Source: Bradyrhizobium sp. 190
GTDB lineage: Bacteria; Pseudomonadota; Alphaproteobacteria; Rhizobiales; Xanthobacteraceae
DNA: 64,000 nucleotides
NCBI RefSeq assembly: GCF_023073415.1
Contig: NZ_JADPJL010000012.1
Span: 570,501-634,500 of the forward strand
Direction: 5' to 3'
Position numbers and translations under genes: made by a program. This document shows positions 51,855 through 60,883 of this stretch, piece after piece. The notes under the pieces were generated by a model. That model ran no database searches, had not been told where the DNA came from, and was given only the letters and a program-made list of their open reading frames with translations. How positions within the stretch are numbered: position 1 is the first letter of the stretch; the number at the start of each line of letters is the position of its first letter.

Positions 51855-52138
51855 ATGTCGTCGTCGCCTTATTCTATTGGGGGCGTCCGGTTCGCCCTAT
51901 ACGCGCAAGATGCTCGCGGCGTTGCGCTACCGCCGCATTCCCTACCGTCTGCTGGTCGGCTCGCACCGCACGCCGACTGATCTGCCCAAGCCGAAGCCGC
52001 AACTGCTTCCAACCTTCTATTTCACCAAACAAGTGGATCGGCGAGGAATACGCCAAGCTCGACGGCGCCGCGCGGCAAGCGGTGTCGTCGGTCATCGCTG
52101 GCACCGGATGCGAGAGGTTGCTGGCTCCCGCAGCATGA
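51855..52138 (+). pseudogene. Glutathione S-transferase family remnant
   Basis: After ATG 51855 a one-base slip leads into RLILLGASGSPYTRKMLAAL, RYRRIPYRLLVGSH and LPKPKPQLLPTFYF, a GST-type thioredoxin-fold N-terminus. Near 52028 the sequence jumps to KWIGEEYAKLDGAARQAVSS in a different frame, which resembles the C-terminal end of the same family, and stops at 52138. About 200 residues of the usual protein are missing. The gene is inactive by deletion and frameshift. Confidence 0.75.
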
Positions 52139-52160
52139 CCACGGATAACCTGTAGCCGGC

Positions 52161-53249
52161 TTAGCGGTTGCCGGCGCCAACCGCGGCTACGCCTCGCGGC
52201 ATCGGCGCCGGCTTTCGCGCCGGCTGCTGTGGGATAGTCCCGCTTTTGGGCTCGTTGAGCCAGCCGGTGAGGCGCGACATCAACCCTGATTGTTCGGCCG
52301 TCCGCGGTTCCTGCACGAAGGGGTCGGTGTAGCATCGCGCGCCCGCGGCCTTTGCAATCCGCGCCACGGCGTCCGTCATCGCCGGCGCGCCCGCGGTATA
52401 GACCACGTCGTCCGGCGACAGCTTTGGCAGATGATCGGTCGGCCTGCCGCTCTGAATCGCGTGCGAGATTTGCTGCGGCTCCGACACCATCGGGATCAGC
52501 GTGACGTTGGGAAACAGCGCCAGCCGGCACAGCGCGGCATGCATGTAGAGCGAGCGGATGCTGCGGGCCTGCACGATGAAGACCATTTCGCGCTGCGGCT
52601 GCTCCATGATCGCGGCGACCGCGACCGACCACATCGGGGCGAAACCGGTGCCGCTGGCGACGAGAACGATGCGGCCGGCATGGCCTTTCCTGAAAAAGGC
52701 GCGGCCGTACGGTCCCGTCAGCTTGACGCGGTGTCCGGCGCGAACTTCGTGGCCGAGCGCCGAGGATACCAGCCCGTCCGTAACCTTTCGGATGTGAAAG
52801 TGCAGCACGCGATCGTCGGGAGCGCCTTCCAGCGGAAAGGTCGGGCTATAGGGTCTTGCCGGGAATCCCTGAAACTGCAGCTTGCAATACTGGCCGGGAA
52901 GATAGTTAAGCGGTTTCGGCAACTCGATGTCGACGCCCATCACGTCGGGCGCGAGCTGAACGGTCTGCGCCACTTCCGCCGACAGCGCCACCGGCTCGGG
53001 AGCGGCCTCGATCGCAATCTCCAGATCGGAGACGATTCGGGCCTGGCAGGCATGGATCATGTCGTCGCCCCGGCTGTGGCCGCCGAACACCGTGCCGTCG
53101 ACGAGCCGCACGCGGCAGGCGCCGCAGATTCCGGAGCGGCAATCGTGCGGAAGATCGACGCCGTTCATCAACGCCCAGTCAAGCAGAAGCTCGCCGCGAT
53201 TCGCCAGAAACGGCTCGTCGTTGATCGTGACTTTGCAAATCTTTGACAT
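52161..53249 (-). CDS. 2Fe-2S ferredoxin / FAD-NAD(P) oxidoreductase
   Basis: This 362-residue electron-transfer flavoprotein begins with a plant-type [2Fe-2S] ferredoxin domain (residues 1-90; CRSGICGACRVRL...C). A ferredoxin-reductase FAD domain follows (RPYSPT, residues ~130-136) and then an NAD(P) domain (VLVASGTGFAPM). The last ~45 residues are a proline-rich tail. It resembles the reductase parts of aromatic ring dioxygenases or CDP-6-deoxyglucoseen reductase. Its start codon directly abuts the stop of the cytochrome b/EBDH-type gene, so the two are translated together and probably form one electron path from NAD(P)H to a membrane haem protein. Confidence 0.9.
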   Translation of the reverse strand: MSKICKVTINDEPFLANRGELLLDWALMNGVDLPHDCRSGICGACRVRLVDGTVFGGHSRGDDMIHACQARIVSDLEIAIEAAPEPVALSAEVAQTVQLAPDVMGVDIELPKPLNYLPGQYCKLQFQGFPARPYSPTFPLEGAPDDRVLHFHIRKVTDGLVSSALGHEVRAGHRVKLTGPYGRAFFRKGHAGRIVLVASGTGFAPMWSVAVAAIMEQPQREMVFIVQARSIRSLYMHAALCRLALFPNVTLIPMVSEPQQISHAIQSGRPTDHLPKLSPDDVVYTAGAPAMTDAVARIAKAAGARCYTDPFVQEPRTAEQSGLMSRLTGWLNEPKSGTIPQQPARKPAPMPRGVAAVGAGNR

Positions 53250-55133
53250 TTATTCCACCTCGATACGAATCGGCCGAACGTGCCGTGTATGTCTGATCTG
53301 GCTGTGGTCGAAAGCGGCGACCCGCATGAAGACGCCGGTCTTGATCGGCACGTCGAATTGGCTTGTTGTGTCGAGCCGGCGTTTCACCTCGAGCGCCCAA
53401 AGGCCGGAGGCCCAGCGGGCCGCACTTCGAACGTCGGCGCGGTCGCCTGAAAATTCGCCGCCCACGATGACGCCCGGGATCACGGTCCCCGTCGGGATGC
53501 GGGCGTCGGCATCGGTCGAATAGGGAGCCGAATCCTTCTCGGTCATGAACCAGCGCGCGCCGTCGCTCTCGCCGTGGTTGGGATCGAGGTCGATATCGCC
53601 AAGCGCGTCCGTCGTGGCGGCGACGACTTTGGGCAGGCGCAGCGGGGCGACCAGGCGGCTGCGACGCGGACCGCCCGACGTGTCGGCCTCGACGGTGAAA
53701 TTGTCCCGGTAGTTTGCCGCTCCCGGGTCAGGCGCGAAGCCGCCTTTGTACGGAACGACGTTGGCCGCCTGCATCGGGGTCGGATTCAACGGAGGCCCGA
53801 AATGGGCGTCGTCCATCCATCCGGTCGCGCCGCTCGTCGCCTTCCACTGCCAGACATCGGCATAGCCGGAGTCCGTGTAATGCAGTCCGCGGCCGCTCAT
53901 GGTGGCAGGCGCGCCGGCGACCGGCTGCGGCCCCGGATGAAAGGTTCGGCCGCCGGCCAGCGTGACATCGGAGGTGGTCAGCAGCACCGAAAACTTGTCT
54001 TCGTTGTATCGATGCTCGTCGCCGAGCTGAAAGCCGGAATGAAGCAGATGCCATCCATCGGCTTCCTTGACGAGCGGCAGGTGCTTCAGCGAGCGCGTCG
54101 AATCCTGCCAGGTGAAGAGGAAGTACGCATAGGTGCCGTCGTGCACCGCGCGGACCTCGATTCTGGCTTCCCCTTTGCCGTCGAAATTTCCGCCTTCTCC
54201 GGTCAGCAGTGAAAACGGCTTGACGCCACGCCAGGCCCGATCGGACGTGTCGCCGTCGAGGATCGGTGCGTCGGCGGCGTTGATGCGGCGAATCTGCACA
54301 CTGTCCACCGCCAGCCGGTCGGTAGCTACGATGAGCGAGGCGCCAGTGATCGCGGCGGCGACCGCGACCACGAACGCATTGGCCTGCAGGGTCGGGTTTC
54401 GCGATCGCGCAGGCCCGGCCGGGGGGTGGGGCGCCGGATCCGGCTCAGCCGTTCGATCGCGGCGCATCTCGGCGCGCGGCTGCAGCGGGTGGGACGAGGC
54501 ATCGGGCGGCGCGTCCAGGTTTTCGGATCCTTGCGAACGCGCCGACTGCTCAGCCAGGAGGCCCAATAGTTCGACAGCATCCAGCCGCGGTGGCGGCGCC
54601 GGCAGCGGAGCGGGACGAAAGATGCGCAGCAGTTGCGCAGCGCCGCCGCTTTTGAATTGGGTCAAGACATGCAGGACGACGAAAGCAAGGATCACCCAGG
54701 TCCCGACCCAGTGCAGCATCGCGACGTCATAGCCGGAGTAGAAGCCGAAATAGAGTGCGCCGCCGCTGACCAGCAGCCCGAACATCGTGACAAAGAAAAT
54801 CCAGTACATCAAGGCGATCACGGCGCTCAACCTCGACTGCCCGCGGCCGAACAACCCGCGCAGGCGAACCCTGTCGAGCTGGACGCGGCGTCCGAGACCG
54901 GAGCGGAGCATGTAGACGATGTAGCCGATCGCGACTGCGACCAGGATGATCGCGGCCTGCATATGGGCGATCCATACGCCGTCGCGCGGCAATACGGCAT
55001 CGAACCAGTTGATCCAGGTTCGGTCGGGTGTTTCAGTCGCAATGCGTAAACCAGTGACGAGCGCAACGGCGAATGCCGCGACGAACGTCCAGTGTAGAAT
55101 GATGGTCCCATAGTCCGTCTTACGCTGCCTCAC
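53250..55133 (-). CDS. Cytochrome b561-type protein fused to a periplasmic ethylbenzene-dehydrogenase-like haem domain
   Basis: This 627-residue fusion has four transmembrane segments (residues ~10-28, 50-70, 92-120, 125-150) that carry the expected haem-ligand His residues (ILHW, WIAHM, MLHW, VLHVL), so the first part is a di-haem cytochrome b. A proline-rich cytoplasmic linker (~175-245) leads to a fifth helix (ANAFVVAVAAAITGASLIVA). The periplasmic C-terminal ~340 residues match the EB_dh/DOMON-like family (APILDGDTSDRAW...AYFLFTWQDSTRSLKHLPL...DWSKF-less, then MSGRGLHYTDSGYADVWQWKA...). In ethylbenzene/DMSO-reductase-type enzymes this domain binds haem b. It is translated with the ferredoxin reductase encoded directly downstream. 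The electron acceptor or donor outside is unknown. Confidence 0.85.
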   Translation of the reverse strand: MRQRKTDYGTIILHWTFVAAFAVALVTGLRIATETPDRTWINWFDAVLPRDGVWIAHMQAAIILVAVAIGYIVYMLRSGLGRRVQLDRVRLRGLFGRGQSRLSAVIALMYWIFFVTMFGLLVSGGALYFGFYSGYDVAMLHWVGTWVILAFVVLHVLTQFKSGGAAQLLRIFRPAPLPAPPPRLDAVELLGLLAEQSARSQGSENLDAPPDASSHPLQPRAEMRRDRTAEPDPAPHPPAGPARSRNPTLQANAFVVAVAAAITGASLIVATDRLAVDSVQIRRINAADAPILDGDTSDRAWRGVKPFSLLTGEGGNFDGKGEARIEVRAVHDGTYAYFLFTWQDSTRSLKHLPLVKEADGWHLLHSGFQLGDEHRYNEDKFSVLLTTSDVTLAGGRTFHPGPQPVAGAPATMSGRGLHYTDSGYADVWQWKATSGATGWMDDAHFGPPLNPTPMQAANVVPYKGGFAPDPGAANYRDNFTVEADTSGGPRRSRLVAPLRLPKVVAATTDALGDIDLDPNHGESDGARWFMTEKDSAPYSTDADARIPTGTVIPGVIVGGEFSGDRADVRSAARWASGLWALEVKRRLDTTSQFDVPIKTGVFMRVAAFDHSQIRHTRHVRPIRIEVE

Positions 55134-55395
55134 GCATACGCCCCGCTACTTCACTTCCGAGGCAGTAACCGCGCCGATTTCCCCCAACCGCCGATGTCGC
55201 TGCCGTACCAATGATGGTCCCCAAAGCCGTCGTTGAGGCCATCGTCTAAAGAGAGTCCTTTGCGGCGCAGGCCGGCTAAAACCTGTTCTCTGCGCCCGCT
55301 GCGTGAGCCGGATCGGCGAACGCGTTCTTTGCTCGATGTATCGGCCTCCAGCATCCCCGGGACATGGAGACGGCTGGAGGCCGCGCCGCGCGCCG
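55134..55395. other. Stretch without a supported gene
   Basis: This 262-bp gap separates the cytochrome b gene from the acidic protein gene. A minus-strand open frame (55405-55151, TTG start, 84 codons, ending GDHHWYGSDIGGWGKSARLLPRK) covers it. It has no ribosome-binding site and no family I know. It may be a small gene or chance. Confidence 0.35.
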
Positions 55396-56478
55396 CTATC
55401 CCCAAGTGTGATGTAAATGATGTGTCAATTCGGGCATGCCCGAATCGCTGTGATCGACGACGACCGTGGAGGCTTCCGTCGTAACCATCGTGACCGGCAC
55501 ATCGCCGGTCGCGACGGTGGAAACTGGCGGCGAGGCCTGGGTTTCGCTGGCGCCGACGATGTTGACGGCCTGCTCTCCAGGCGAGTTCGGCGGGCCTTGC
55601 GCAGTCATGCTTGCCAGATCGATATCGCCCGTAACAATATCGGTGATATCGCCACTGCTGTCTTGTGCCGCACCAGGAGGGACCTCCCCCTTGTTGATAT
55701 GGCTGAGTTCGAGCTGGATCTGCTGCACGATCTCGTCGGCATCGTCGACGGTCAACCCAACGAACAGGTCAGGGTTTGCAGCTATCAACGCTTCCATCTC
55801 TGCTATCGCAGCATCGAGGTTCTCGTCGATCTGCGCCGTATTCTCGGCGTTGCCGGCCCCCGCCAGATCGGTGGTCTCCGCCGAATGGGCATCCGGCTCG
55901 GTGGCCGCCGTCTTGTCAGCAGGGACAGCCTCGCGCGTCGCGATTGGTTCGGTTACCCCGTTCTGCGCCGCCGGATTCGCCAGCACGGGATCGGTATTGA
56001 CGGCGTTGAGAATACTGAGATGGCTGGCGCGGAGCGCTTGTTCTGCGCCGGGCATGCCTCCACCACTCACCGAGGCGTTGGCTGCCGAGATGGCGGTGGT
56101 GATGTCGGACAAGATCGCCTGAACATGGCCGAGCGCGGCGCCGGAAAACTGCCCCGCATTGATCCCGGCCAACAATCCGCTGTGTGCCGCCGCGAGATCG
56201 TTCGCATGGGGCGTCACGCTTCCGGATACCTTGCCGCCCTCCTCAGGGCCGTTCTGCCAGACGTCGCCGACCAGCGACCGCGTCGAGCCGTTGAAGGTCG
56301 TGCCGAGGTCGAGAAGGTTCGGAGGGGTTGAGGAGCCGGGCGCATGCCTGGCAGGCGGCGTTTCGTCGGGAGGGGGCACGGCGGACGGCGATTCCGGGGC
56401 GGCATGCGGACTCGCGACCTCATCGATCGGCAGATCGACGTCTCGAAGATACTCCTTGTCAGCGAAGCCCGCCATCAT
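55396..56478 (-). CDS. Acidic, low-complexity protein of unknown function; candidate type I secretion substrate
   Basis: ATG-ATG at 56478/56475 follows GGGGA, giving 360 residues. The sequence is acidic and rich in Ala, Pro, Thr and Asp, with no Cys, no N-terminal signal peptide and no RTX nonapeptides. A helical region at residues ~90-150 (HANDLAAAHSGLLAGINAGQFS...VQAILSDITTAISAANASVSGG) is followed by a long disordered part and a C-terminus (DHSDSGMPELTHHLHHTWG) with a His cluster. It is divergent from a complete type I ABC transporter/adaptor pair, and lack of an N-terminal signal fits C-terminally targeted export. I do not recognise a named family. Export is inference from position. Confidence 0.7.
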   Translation of the reverse strand: MMAGFADKEYLRDVDLPIDEVASPHAAPESPSAVPPPDETPPARHAPGSSTPPNLLDLGTTFNGSTRSLVGDVWQNGPEEGGKVSGSVTPHANDLAAAHSGLLAGINAGQFSGAALGHVQAILSDITTAISAANASVSGGGMPGAEQALRASHLSILNAVNTDPVLANPAAQNGVTEPIATREAVPADKTAATEPDAHSAETTDLAGAGNAENTAQIDENLDAAIAEMEALIAANPDLFVGLTVDDADEIVQQIQLELSHINKGEVPPGAAQDSSGDITDIVTGDIDLASMTAQGPPNSPGEQAVNIVGASETQASPPVSTVATGDVPVTMVTTEASTVVVDHSDSGMPELTHHLHHTWG

Positions 56479-56927
56479 TCGTCCCCTGCTATTCACTCTG
56501 TTACATGACGTATGGGCGCAATCCTCCGCGAGGGAGCAGGATGTGCGCACGATGAAGAATCACGGAGCTTCGTGGCGTCATTCGGCCGACACAGCGACCA
56601 TTGAGCGCCGAAGCAAGGTTATAGACGGACGAATCCATGACGCGCGCCGCGCCGAAAAACGGCGAATTAGATGCGCTCGAAAGAGGGATATCGCAGCCCG
56701 TGTCGGCGCCCGTCGCGCGAATCCGAGACGCTGTCCCTCCCGTGCCGAAATTTTGCTCGGCCGCGCGCACACCGGATAAGCGACAACGAAGCCTTTGCCA
56801 CCGTTCTACCCACGAGCGAACTTGAACAATCGGCATTCGTCGCATTCTTGCCGAAAATTGGTCTGCATCGCGCGTCAAGGAGACTTGCAGGGAGACCCGA
56901 CGCTCGATCGGGTCGAAGGGCAGTTCA
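56479..56927. other. Divergent promoter region of the type I secretion locus
   Basis: 449 bp between the acidic protein gene and the ABC transporter gene hold no supported gene. The open frames here have no family features. Control elements for both directions must lie here, but I found no strong dyad or sigma consensus by eye. Confidence 0.5.
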
Positions 56928-58775
56928 ATGAGTATCGCTCAGGGTCAGGCACACGGCCGAGCGCGGGCAGCACCGACGCCCCGCGCAATTTCCGGCCTGA
57001 TGTCGACGCTGGGCGCCGACGATCCCGTCGCGACCGCGATGCGCGCGAGCGCGCGCCGCATGATCGGCGTTGCCGTCTTCAGCGGCGTCATCAACATCCT
57101 GATGCTGTCGGGGTCCCTTTATATGTTGCAGGTGTACGATCGGGTGATTCCGAGCCGTAACCTCGCGACCCTGTTCGGCCTGTCCTTGATGGTGCTGATC
57201 GCCTACCTGGTGCAGGGATATTTCGATGCGATGCGGTCGCGGATGCTTTGCCGGATCGCAACGCTGTTCGACGGCGCGCTCCAGGGGTCGATCCATTCGG
57301 CGCTCGCCACCTTGCCGCTGCGCGGGGTGAAGCCGGTCTTGATGCAGCAGCCGCTGCGCGATCTCGATCAGGTGCGCACCTTCATGTCGGGCATGGGACC
57401 GACGGCGTTCCTGGACATGCCGTGGATTCCGGTCTTTCTGATCGGGCTGTTTCTGTTTCATCCGCTGATCGGCTTCACGGCGCTGCTTGGCACCGCGGCG
57501 ATCATTGCCATGACATTGGTGACCGAGCGGATCTCGCGCGGCGCGACCAAGGCGGCGATGGACTTGAACGCGCAGCGGCAGGTGCTGGCGGATGCGACCC
57601 AGCGCAATGCGGAAATCGTGCGCGCCCTCGGCATGACGGACCGGTTGACGGCGCGCTGGTCGCAAGCAAACGAGCGGTACCTGCAGGAAAACATCCGCGC
57701 GACCGACGTCTATGCCAATCTCGGCTCAGCCGCGAAGGTGCTGCGCTACATCCTGCAATCGGGAATGCTGGGCATAGGCGCCTATCTCGTCATCGCCGAC
57801 AAGGCGTCGGGCGGCATCATGATCGCGTCCTCGATCCTGATGGGCCGCGCGCTCGCGCCCGTCGAAATCGCGCTTGGCACCTGGAAGCAACTGGCCGCCG
57901 CCCGCCAGGGCCTCACGCGCTTGCGCGACATCTGCAAGGCGACCGCGCCGCCGCCAGCGCCGCCGGTCATGTTGCCGCGCCCCTGCCACGAACTGTCCGT
58001 GCAGAATCTCGCGGTGGCAGCACCAGGTTTCGACATGCCGATCGTGTCGGGTGTCACGTTTTCGCTCAAGGCCGGCTCGGGGCTGGCGCTATTGGGCGCG
58101 AGCGCGTCGGGCAAGACCTCGCTTTCGAAGGCGCTGGTTGGAATCTGGCCGGCGCATCGGGGCGCCGTACGGCTCGACGGCGCGGCGCTCGATCAATGGC
58201 GCAACGAAGATCTCGGCCGGCATATCGGCTATCTCCCGCAGGATGTCGGCCTGTTCGACGGCACCGTGGCGGAGAACATCTGCCGCTTCGACGAACACGC
58301 GACCTCCGACGCCATCCTGAAGGCCGCGCAGATCGCAGGTGTCCACGACATCATCCTGCGCCTGCCGGAGGGCTACGCGACACGAATAGGGCAGGGCGGC
58401 ATGTCGCTGTCGGCTGGCCAGAAGCAGCGGGTTGGCCTGGCGCGGGCGGTGTTCGGCGACCCGTTCCTGCTCGTGCTCGATGAGCCTAACGCTAATCTGG
58501 ATGCCGACGGCGAGAACGCCTTGACGCGCGCCATCGGGATCATGCGCCAGAACAAATCCATCGTCGTCGTCATCTCGCATCGGCCGAGCGCGCTCTCCGC
58601 GCTTGATATGACGATGGTGCTCTACGAAGGCAAGGCGATCGCGTTCGGCCCGAGCGCAGAAGTGTTCGCGCGCGTCCGCAACGCTGGCGGCAAGGGGCCG
58701 CCGGGGTCGCCGCAGCCCCCGCCGCAGGCCAAGGCAGAACAGCGCGCATCACTTGCCGAGAGTGTTTCATCATGA
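56928..58775 (+). CDS. Type I secretion system permease/ATPase (PrtD/PrsD family)
   Basis: This 615-residue exporter half has six transmembrane helices in residues ~45-330 (MIGVAVFSGVINILMLSGSLYMLQVYDRVIPSRNL is the family's first helix pair). The nucleotide-binding domain follows: Walker A GASASGKTSL, Q-loop YLPQDVGLFDG, signature LSAGQKQRVGLARA, Walker B FLLVLDEPNANLD and the H-loop VVISHRPS. No N-terminal C39 peptidase-like domain is present, as in PrtD/PrsD. It energises one-step export of an unfolded substrate with the HlyD-type adaptor. Stop and next start overlap (ATGA, 58772-58775). Confidence 0.94.
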   Translation: MSIAQGQAHGRARAAPTPRAISGLMSTLGADDPVATAMRASARRMIGVAVFSGVINILMLSGSLYMLQVYDRVIPSRNLATLFGLSLMVLIAYLVQGYFDAMRSRMLCRIATLFDGALQGSIHSALATLPLRGVKPVLMQQPLRDLDQVRTFMSGMGPTAFLDMPWIPVFLIGLFLFHPLIGFTALLGTAAIIAMTLVTERISRGATKAAMDLNAQRQVLADATQRNAEIVRALGMTDRLTARWSQANERYLQENIRATDVYANLGSAAKVLRYILQSGMLGIGAYLVIADKASGGIMIASSILMGRALAPVEIALGTWKQLAAARQGLTRLRDICKATAPPPAPPVMLPRPCHELSVQNLAVAAPGFDMPIVSGVTFSLKAGSGLALLGASASGKTSLSKALVGIWPAHRGAVRLDGAALDQWRNEDLGRHIGYLPQDVGLFDGTVAENICRFDEHATSDAILKAAQIAGVHDIILRLPEGYATRIGQGGMSLSAGQKQRVGLARAVFGDPFLLVLDEPNANLDADGENALTRAIGIMRQNKSIVVVISHRPSALSALDMTMVLYEGKAIAFGPSAEVFARVRNAGGKGPPGSPQPPPQAKAEQRASLAESVSS

Positions 58776-60784
58776 AGAGTTTTGATCACGTGCATGCCGA
58801 TGAAAGAGTTGCGCGCCACCGGATCGGCGGGACGGATGAGGACGTCGCGGCACCGCAAGGCCAGGCGCTGATCCTCGAACTGCAGCGACTGCGGCAGGCT
58901 TTCGAGCACGACAATCTGCAGGACCAGCGGCCGCCGCTTCGCCGCCCGGCGAATGACGAGTCAGGTCCGGGCGCGCGGCGTTCGCGCCAGGCCCGGCCGA
59001 AGCGGTCGAAAAAGAAAGGCAAGATGGGTCGGGTGCTGGATTGGCTCGGCCCCTTCGGATCCCAGTCCGACGGCTTCGAGGCCGAGCCTCCGGCGCCGCG
59101 CCGCGGACGCAGTGCGCGTGAGCCGCAGTTCATGGCCCCGCCACCGGCGGGCAGCGCGCGTGGCCTGGCAGGCAATGCTCCGGCAAACAACGCTCCCTCA
59201 AGCAATTCTTGGCGGAATGAACGGCAGGCACGCGGTCCGATCATCGCGCCCGACGATCCGTCGCTCATGAACATGCCGAGGTCGCGGCCGGAGGTCTTGT
59301 CGATCGACGACACACGGCTGCCGCCTCGCATCGAGGCTCCCCAATTGGCGCCGCCGAGCCCGGCGGGACCGGTGCCGCGCGAGCGCTCCGTGACGGGAGT
59401 CGTCCGCAACGGCCTGACCGCTGGCGTCGCATTCCTTGCCAACCGTGATGCATCGGCGGATGTGGCGGGAGCGCCCGGCGAAAGCATCGTGCTGCGGGCG
59501 GCGCGCGCCTTTGAGGGCGAATTGCGCACCGGGCTGCGGGCGCTGCTCCTTGTCGGCGGGTTGGCAGGCGGCTGGATGGCGCTGGTGCCGTTGTCGGGCG
59601 CCGTCGTGGTGCCGGGCAATCTGGTGGTGCAGTCCAACGTCAAGGCCATCCAGCATCCGACCGGCGGCGTAGTCGCGCAGATCCCTGTCCATAACGGCTT
59701 GCGGGTCAACGCCGGCGACCTGCTGCTGCGGCTGGACTCGACGCAGGCGCAGGCCAGCCTTCAGGTGGTCAGCAAGCAACTCGACGAAGTGCGGGCGAAG
59801 ATCGCGCGGCTGGTCGCCGAGCGCGACGGTCTGCCCCGGCCGACGATCCCGCCGGAAATGTCGGCTCGGCTGGAGGACAACAATGTTAAGACGCTGCTTG
59901 CTTCGGAGGCGTCGCTGTTCAGGGCGCGGGTGACGGCACGCGAGAGTCAGAAAGAGCTGCTCAAGAGCAAGGTATCGCAGCTTGGCGAGGAGATCGTGGG
60001 CCTGGAGGCGCAGGTCGCCTCCAAGGCCAAGCAACTGGAATTGATCACCGGCGAGCTCACGGGCGTGCAGGAGCTCTTCGACAAGCGTCTCGTGCCGATC
60101 GCGCGGCTCACGGCCTTGCAGCGCGAGAGCGCCAGGATAGAAGGTGAACGCGGCCAGTTGATCTCCACCATCGCCGAGACCAAAACCAAGGTCGACGAGG
60201 CGAAGCTTCAGATCGTCAGGCTCGACCAGGATGTACGGACGGAAGTCGTCAAGGAGCTCGGCGAGGCGCAGGGCAAGGAAGCCGAACTCAGCGAACGAAG
60301 CGTCGCGGCGCGCGACGTCCTCGAGCGCATCGAGATGCGCTCGCCGGCGTCGGGTGTGATCCATCAGTTGAACGCACACACCATCGGCGGCGTCATTCGC
60401 GCCGGCGACACCGTCATGGAGGTGGTGCCGGATTCCGACGATCTGCAGATCGAGGCCAAGTTGCAGCCGAACGACATCGACCAGGTGCGCAAAGGCCAGC
60501 AGGCTTTTGTCCGATTCTCGGCCTTCAACCAGCGCGTGACGCCGCAGTTGATCGGCCAGGTGTCGTATGTCTCGCCCGACACCACCAGCGACAAGCAGAC
60601 CAACATGTCCTATTTCACGGTCCGGATCATGCTGCCGGAAGAAGAGCGCCGGCGGCTGGCCGGGCTGCAGCTCTCCTCGGGCATGCCCGCGGAAGTGTTC
60701 ATGCAGACCGGCAGCCGGACCATGCTCAGCTATCTGTTCAAGCCGATCCTGGATCAGTTCCAGCGCGCTTTTGTCGAGCGGTGA
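58772..60784 (+). CDS. HlyD-family type I secretion adaptor with a ~250-residue N-terminal extension
   Basis: This 670-residue protein is longer than the usual 430-480 for the family. Residues 1-250 are cytoplasmic, rich in Arg/Pro/Ala and mostly disordered, with a basic patch RPKRSKKKGK near residue 75 and RSARE/PPPAGSARG stretches. A single transmembrane helix follows (about 253-275, LRALLLVGGLAGGWMALVPLSG). The periplasmic part has the first lipoyl half (HPTGGVVAQIPVHNGLRVNAGDLLLRLD), a long coiled-coil hairpin (~330-490), the second lipoyl half and the beta-barrel (MEVVPDSDDLQIEAKLQPNDIDQV). It would bridge ABC exporter and an outer-membrane TolC, which is not encoded nearby. Confidence 0.92.
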   Translation: MKSFDHVHADERVARHRIGGTDEDVAAPQGQALILELQRLRQAFEHDNLQDQRPPLRRPANDESGPGARRSRQARPKRSKKKGKMGRVLDWLGPFGSQSDGFEAEPPAPRRGRSAREPQFMAPPPAGSARGLAGNAPANNAPSSNSWRNERQARGPIIAPDDPSLMNMPRSRPEVLSIDDTRLPPRIEAPQLAPPSPAGPVPRERSVTGVVRNGLTAGVAFLANRDASADVAGAPGESIVLRAARAFEGELRTGLRALLLVGGLAGGWMALVPLSGAVVVPGNLVVQSNVKAIQHPTGGVVAQIPVHNGLRVNAGDLLLRLDSTQAQASLQVVSKQLDEVRAKIARLVAERDGLPRPTIPPEMSARLEDNNVKTLLASEASLFRARVTARESQKELLKSKVSQLGEEIVGLEAQVASKAKQLELITGELTGVQELFDKRLVPIARLTALQRESARIEGERGQLISTIAETKTKVDEAKLQIVRLDQDVRTEVVKELGEAQGKEAELSERSVAARDVLERIEMRSPASGVIHQLNAHTIGGVIRAGDTVMEVVPDSDDLQIEAKLQPNDIDQVRKGQQAFVRFSAFNQRVTPQLIGQVSYVSPDTTSDKQTNMSYFTVRIMLPEEERRRLAGLQLSSGMPAEVFMQTGSRTMLSYLFKPILDQFQRAFVER

Positions 60785-60817
60785 GGGGCGCGATAGCGGG
60801 TTGCAGCGAGGCTAAAA

Positions 60818-60845
60818 CTTGCCACTCCAGATGGTATCGCTATAT
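60818..60845 (+). promoter_or_regulatory. Heat-shock (RpoH-type) promoter candidate for htpG
   Basis: CTTGCC (60818-60823), a 16-bp spacer and CTATAT (60840-60845) resemble the alphaproteobacterial RpoH pattern (CTTG...CnATnT), 38 bp before the htpG start. It lies in a 99-bp gap after the hlyD stop, so htpG probably has its own heat-inducible promoter. Confidence 0.5.
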
Positions 60846-60883
60846 CAGGGCTTTGTTTTGGCCCTGTTCCCTGCGAGCCCCGT

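Noticed and set aside
55151..55405. 84-codon minus-strand gene
   Set aside because: TTG start without ribosome-binding site and no recognisable family; kept only as a note on the gap.
55396..56478. RTX calcium-binding protein next to the type I secretion genes
   Set aside because: No GGxGxDxxx nonapeptides are present anywhere in the sequence.
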